A stretch of 6,154 bases of DNA from Dehalococcoidia bacterium (GTDB taxonomy: Bacteria; Chloroflexota; Dehalococcoidia; GIF9; AB-539-J10), in contig JAUVYX010000063.1 in NCBI GenBank assembly GCA_030602865.1, positions 1 to 6,154 on the forward strand, written 5' to 3'. Made by a program: the position numbers and the translations under genes. How positions within the stretch are numbered: the first letter of the stretch is position 1; each line of letters starts with the position of its first letter. This document shows, piece after piece, positions 4,832 to 6,154 of the stretch. The notes below the pieces were generated by a model that searched no databases, was not told the origin of the DNA, and saw only the letters and a list, made by a program, of their open reading frames with translations.

Positions 4832-5167
4832 TCAGGCGAACTCATCCCGTGAGATGGCTACCAGTACTATGGCCACTATCCCCATCGGCAATAGCGACAG
4901 CGTCCCTGCGATTGCCCCTGCAAGCGCCCATTTCCACCTCTTCCTGCGCACGGCCAGGATTCCACCTGCCATGGCAAGTACGCCAATCACAATGGCCATC
5001 AGCGGTACCCCGAAGATAATGCTGGGCACAAAGGGAGGGATGTCACCCTTGCCAAAACCAGGGCTATTGCTAAAGCCAACCGCATAATTCATCGCTCCAA
5101 AGATCGCAAGTGCCCCTGAGAGCAGTGTGAGAATTCCTCCGATGATTGGCTTACTGGTCTTTTTCAT
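4832..5167 (-). CDS. Small membrane protein with three predicted helices
   Basis: The 111-residue product starts MKKTSKP and has three hydrophobic segments, at about residues 8-28, 49-73 and 80-105. Between the first two is a Gly/Pro-rich loop (NSPGFGKGDIPPF), and between the last two a short basic turn (RRKRWKW, 74-80). By the positive-inside rule the N-terminus and the basic loop should both be cytoplasmic, which puts the Gly/Pro loop outside. No cysteine lipobox, catalytic motif or known transporter signature is visible, so the function is unknown. The start is secure: TCACCTCCT on the plus strand (5169-5177) gives AGGAGGTGA on the minus strand just ahead of the ATG. Gly- and Ala-rich proteins of this size and layout are common hypotheticals in anaerobe genomes. 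It appears monocistronic, with the next gene upstream ending 91 bases away. Confidence 0.8.
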   Translation of the reverse strand: MKKTSKPIIGGILTLLSGALAIFGAMNYAVGFSNSPGFGKGDIPPFVPSIIFGVPLMAIVIGVLAMAGGILAVRRKRWKWALAGAIAGTLSLLPMGIVAIVLVAISRDEFA

Positions 5168-5258
5168 GTCACCTCCTTTTCCAAGAAAGACTGTACTACG
5201 TTGTTAGTTAATATACTGCAAAGGCATGACCCCTCCATCGGACGAACAGGTGCCTTCC
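5168..5258 (-). other. Intergenic leader of the membrane protein gene
   Basis: This 91-base gap holds the strong ribosome binding site (5169-5177) and an AT-rich stretch. TTTGCA (minus strand, 5219-5224) is -35-like, but no convincing -10 follows at the right distance, so I do not call a promoter. Confidence 0.3.
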
Positions 5259-5567
5259 TCAGACAGCTTTATTAATCCAGTGTACCTGTGAAAATATGTT
5301 CTCTGCACTGGAACAGTGTAAGATCGCATAGCGCCAGGTTGAGGGCATACGCTTATCTATCAGATGCAGTTTCAGTTCTCTCCACACATGGGCGATCATT
5401 TGCTTGTTCTTTTCGTTCTCCTGAACCAGGAACTGCACTACAAATGCATCCCCGTGCGGCTGCAATACACACATCGGAATCATCTCATCTCCGTAGACTA
5501 TTTTAATATGTTCCTTACCGGTGTCTACCGTTCCTTCCTGCAATGTGTGCCGTATCAGTTGTGTCAT
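5259..5567 (-). CDS. Hypothetical protein, 102 residues
   Basis: I do not recognise this protein. It is soluble-looking, starts MTQLIRHTLQEG, and has mixed strand-like (IKIVYGDEMIPMCVLQ, AFVVQFLVQ) and helix-like (NEKNKQMIAHVWRELKLHL) stretches, suggesting a compact alpha/beta fold. It has two cysteines, too far apart to form a CxxC site. The start is placed at 5567 because GAGGAG (minus strand, 5577-5582) lies 9 bases upstream. The in-frame ATG at 5591 has no ribosome binding site and would precede the start predicted from the -10-like TATACT at 5595-5600. The neighbours offer no functional clue: a membrane protein downstream and a repeat element plus an acetyltransferase upstream. Good codon continuity and a clear ribosome binding site support it as real. 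Confidence 0.65.
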   Translation of the reverse strand: MTQLIRHTLQEGTVDTGKEHIKIVYGDEMIPMCVLQPHGDAFVVQFLVQENEKNKQMIAHVWRELKLHLIDKRMPSTWRYAILHCSSAENIFSQVHWINKAV

Positions 5568-5594
5568 AGACTGATTCTCCTCGCTATCCATGAA

Positions 5595-5600
5595 AGTATA
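5595..5600 (-). promoter_or_regulatory. Possible -10 box for the hypothetical gene
   Basis: The minus strand reads TATACT (5 of 6 matches to TATAAT), which would start transcription near 5588. No matching -35 hexamer lies at 16-18 bases, where the sequence approaches the repeat element at 5627. The call is weak. Confidence 0.3.
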
Positions 5601-5626
5601 CTACAACAGGGATCACCTCTACCCTT

Positions 5627-5744
5627 GTCATTGCGAGGAACATCAGCGACAAACAATCTGGGAGGACAAGGGGTTCTCTGGTGATAATCCATGCCCATCC
5701 CTACACCCGCCACCCAGATTGCCACGCCTTCGGCTCGCAATGAC
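5627..5744. repeat. Complete inverted-repeat element, family B (MITE/REPIN-like)
   Basis: The 118-base element has perfect 11-bp ends, GTCATTGCGAG (5627-5637) and CTCGCAATGAC (5734-5744), and a second perfect 9-bp inner pair, CAATCTGGG (5654-5662) and CCCAGATTG (5713-5721). The right arm contains a GCC-TTC-GGC mini-hairpin. It resembles the non-autonomous CATTGCGAGG repeats dispersed in many bacterial genomes. It occupies most of the gap between the acetyltransferase and the hypothetical gene, and its right end is only 13 bases from the acetyltransferase stop. Isolated or half units of the same family are at 1125-1160 and 4471-4498. Confidence 0.85.
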
Positions 5745-5757
5745 GAAAATAAACTGT

Positions 5758-6154
5758 CTACTCGGATATTAGTTCCCTTTCATAGCAATGGAATGTCTTT
5801 CGCTTTCCTATTGGCTTGCCCAGAAAGGTTAACTTTTCTATCGGTGAGCTGGTATGGATAAATTGGACCCTTTCAATCAGCTTTAATGATCTTATATTAT
5901 CAGGCTCGACAAGGGCAAACAGTTTTCTGTAGCCCGCCTCCCTGGCACTATCAATCAGGCAGGTTAGTATATTTGTCATGACGCCGCTAACGGTGCTTGT
6001 TATCCAGTATCCTATCGCAGACGCAGTCAGTATGTCTGAGGATATCTCAACACAACCGACTATCTTTCCTCCAGGGTCTTTAATGAGAAATACGAAATAC
6101 CTGTGCTCTTTCCATCCAAGATTTGCCCACTCAATAAACACACGTGCGTCCTCG
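5758..6154 (-). CDS. GNAT acetyltransferase, RimJ/RimL-like, 5' end beyond window
   Basis: The 131 visible residues show the C-terminal two-thirds of a GNAT fold of the Acetyltransf_3 type, which transfers acetyl from acetyl-CoA to an amine. FVFLIKDPGGKIVGCVEI is the beta2-beta3 hairpin, AIGYWI is beta4, and VEPDNIRSLKLIERVQF is the classic motif B region, in which the usual xNxxSxxLxEKxGF pattern is recognisable. The acetyl-CoA loop after beta4 (normally RGKGIMTEA) reads TVSGVMTN, keeping one Gly but losing the Arg/Gln and the first Gly, so cofactor binding may be weakened. The frame is open to the window edge (EDARVFIEW), so roughly 50 N-terminal residues lie outside; an in-frame GTG at 6141 is unlikely to be the start because the conserved EDA-x-FIEW segment straddles it. 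The substrate is unknown: ribosomal protein, small molecule or antibiotic are all possible. Confidence 0.82.
   Translation of the reverse strand, partial: EDARVFIEWANLGWKEHRYFVFLIKDPGGKIVGCVEISSDILTASAIGYWITSTVSGVMTNILTCLIDSAREAGYRKLFALVEPDNIRSLKLIERVQFIHTSSPIEKLTFLGKPIGKRKTFHCYERELISE

Noticed and set aside
4788..5087. Two overlapping plus-strand frames opposite the membrane protein
   Set aside because: They are antisense to a gene with a strong ribosome binding site and clear membrane helices, and their own products have no recognisable features.
145..5744. CRISPR array or attachment sites from the recurring palindromic units
   Set aside because: The units are scattered, differ in orientation and spacing, and have no regular spacers or integrase gene nearby; REP/REPIN-type repeats explain them.
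5590..5772. Plus-strand 60-codon frame
   Set aside because: Most of it is the translated inverted-repeat element (LPRLRLAMT is a typical artefact of this repeat family).

Overview
The window looks like an accessory, repeat-rich stretch of the chromosome of a free-living, probably anaerobic bacterium of middling GC content. The evidence is a twin [4Fe-4S] aldo/keto-reductase-like protein, a ferritin-like diiron protein without a rubredoxin tail, strong Shine-Dalgarno sites, and two families of short palindromic repeats whose spurious translations (HVIPAKAGI, LPRLRLAMT) recur in many metagenomic genomes. Dehalococcoidia-like Chloroflexota or a similar anaerobe would fit, but the sequence gives no decisive taxonomic marker.

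Layout, left to right. 1-299: non-coding, with a palindromic repeat unit expanded by a 15-base insertion and a hairpin just past the first gene. 300-962 (-): DUF3800-family protein, apparently transcribed without a leader. 963-1209: its promoter and an isolated unit of the second repeat family. 1210-2361 (-): aldo/keto-reductase-like protein with two C-terminal [4Fe-4S] clusters. 2362-2653: divergent control region. 2654-3586 (+): canonical NAD(P)H aldo/keto reductase. 3587-3746: convergent intergenic region with several inverted repeats. 3747-4277 (-): ferritin-like diiron protein. 4278-4831: a second copy of the 94-base segment also found at 2461-2554, then a mosaic of repeats including a REPIN-like element. 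4832-5167 (-): small three-helix membrane protein. 5259-5567 (-): unrecognised 102-residue protein. 5627-5744: complete inverted-repeat element. 5758 to the window edge (-): RimJ/RimL-type GNAT acetyltransferase lacking its N-terminus in this window.

The centre (1210-4405) reads as a small redox or stress-response neighbourhood. The two reductase-family genes diverge from one intergenic region. The Fe-S reductase-like gene and the ferritin-like gene each sit downstream of a copy of the same 94-base sequence, and each copy carries an extended -10 box (TGnTATAGT) pointing at its gene. This suggests, but does not prove, that a promoter cassette was duplicated and the genes are co-regulated.

I found no rRNA, tRNA, CRISPR array, transposase or recognisable defence system. 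The strongest unusual signals are the duplicated promoter segment, the compensatory base changes between the two hairpins of the REPIN-like element, and the loss of the usual catalytic Tyr and Lys in the Fe-S reductase-like protein.
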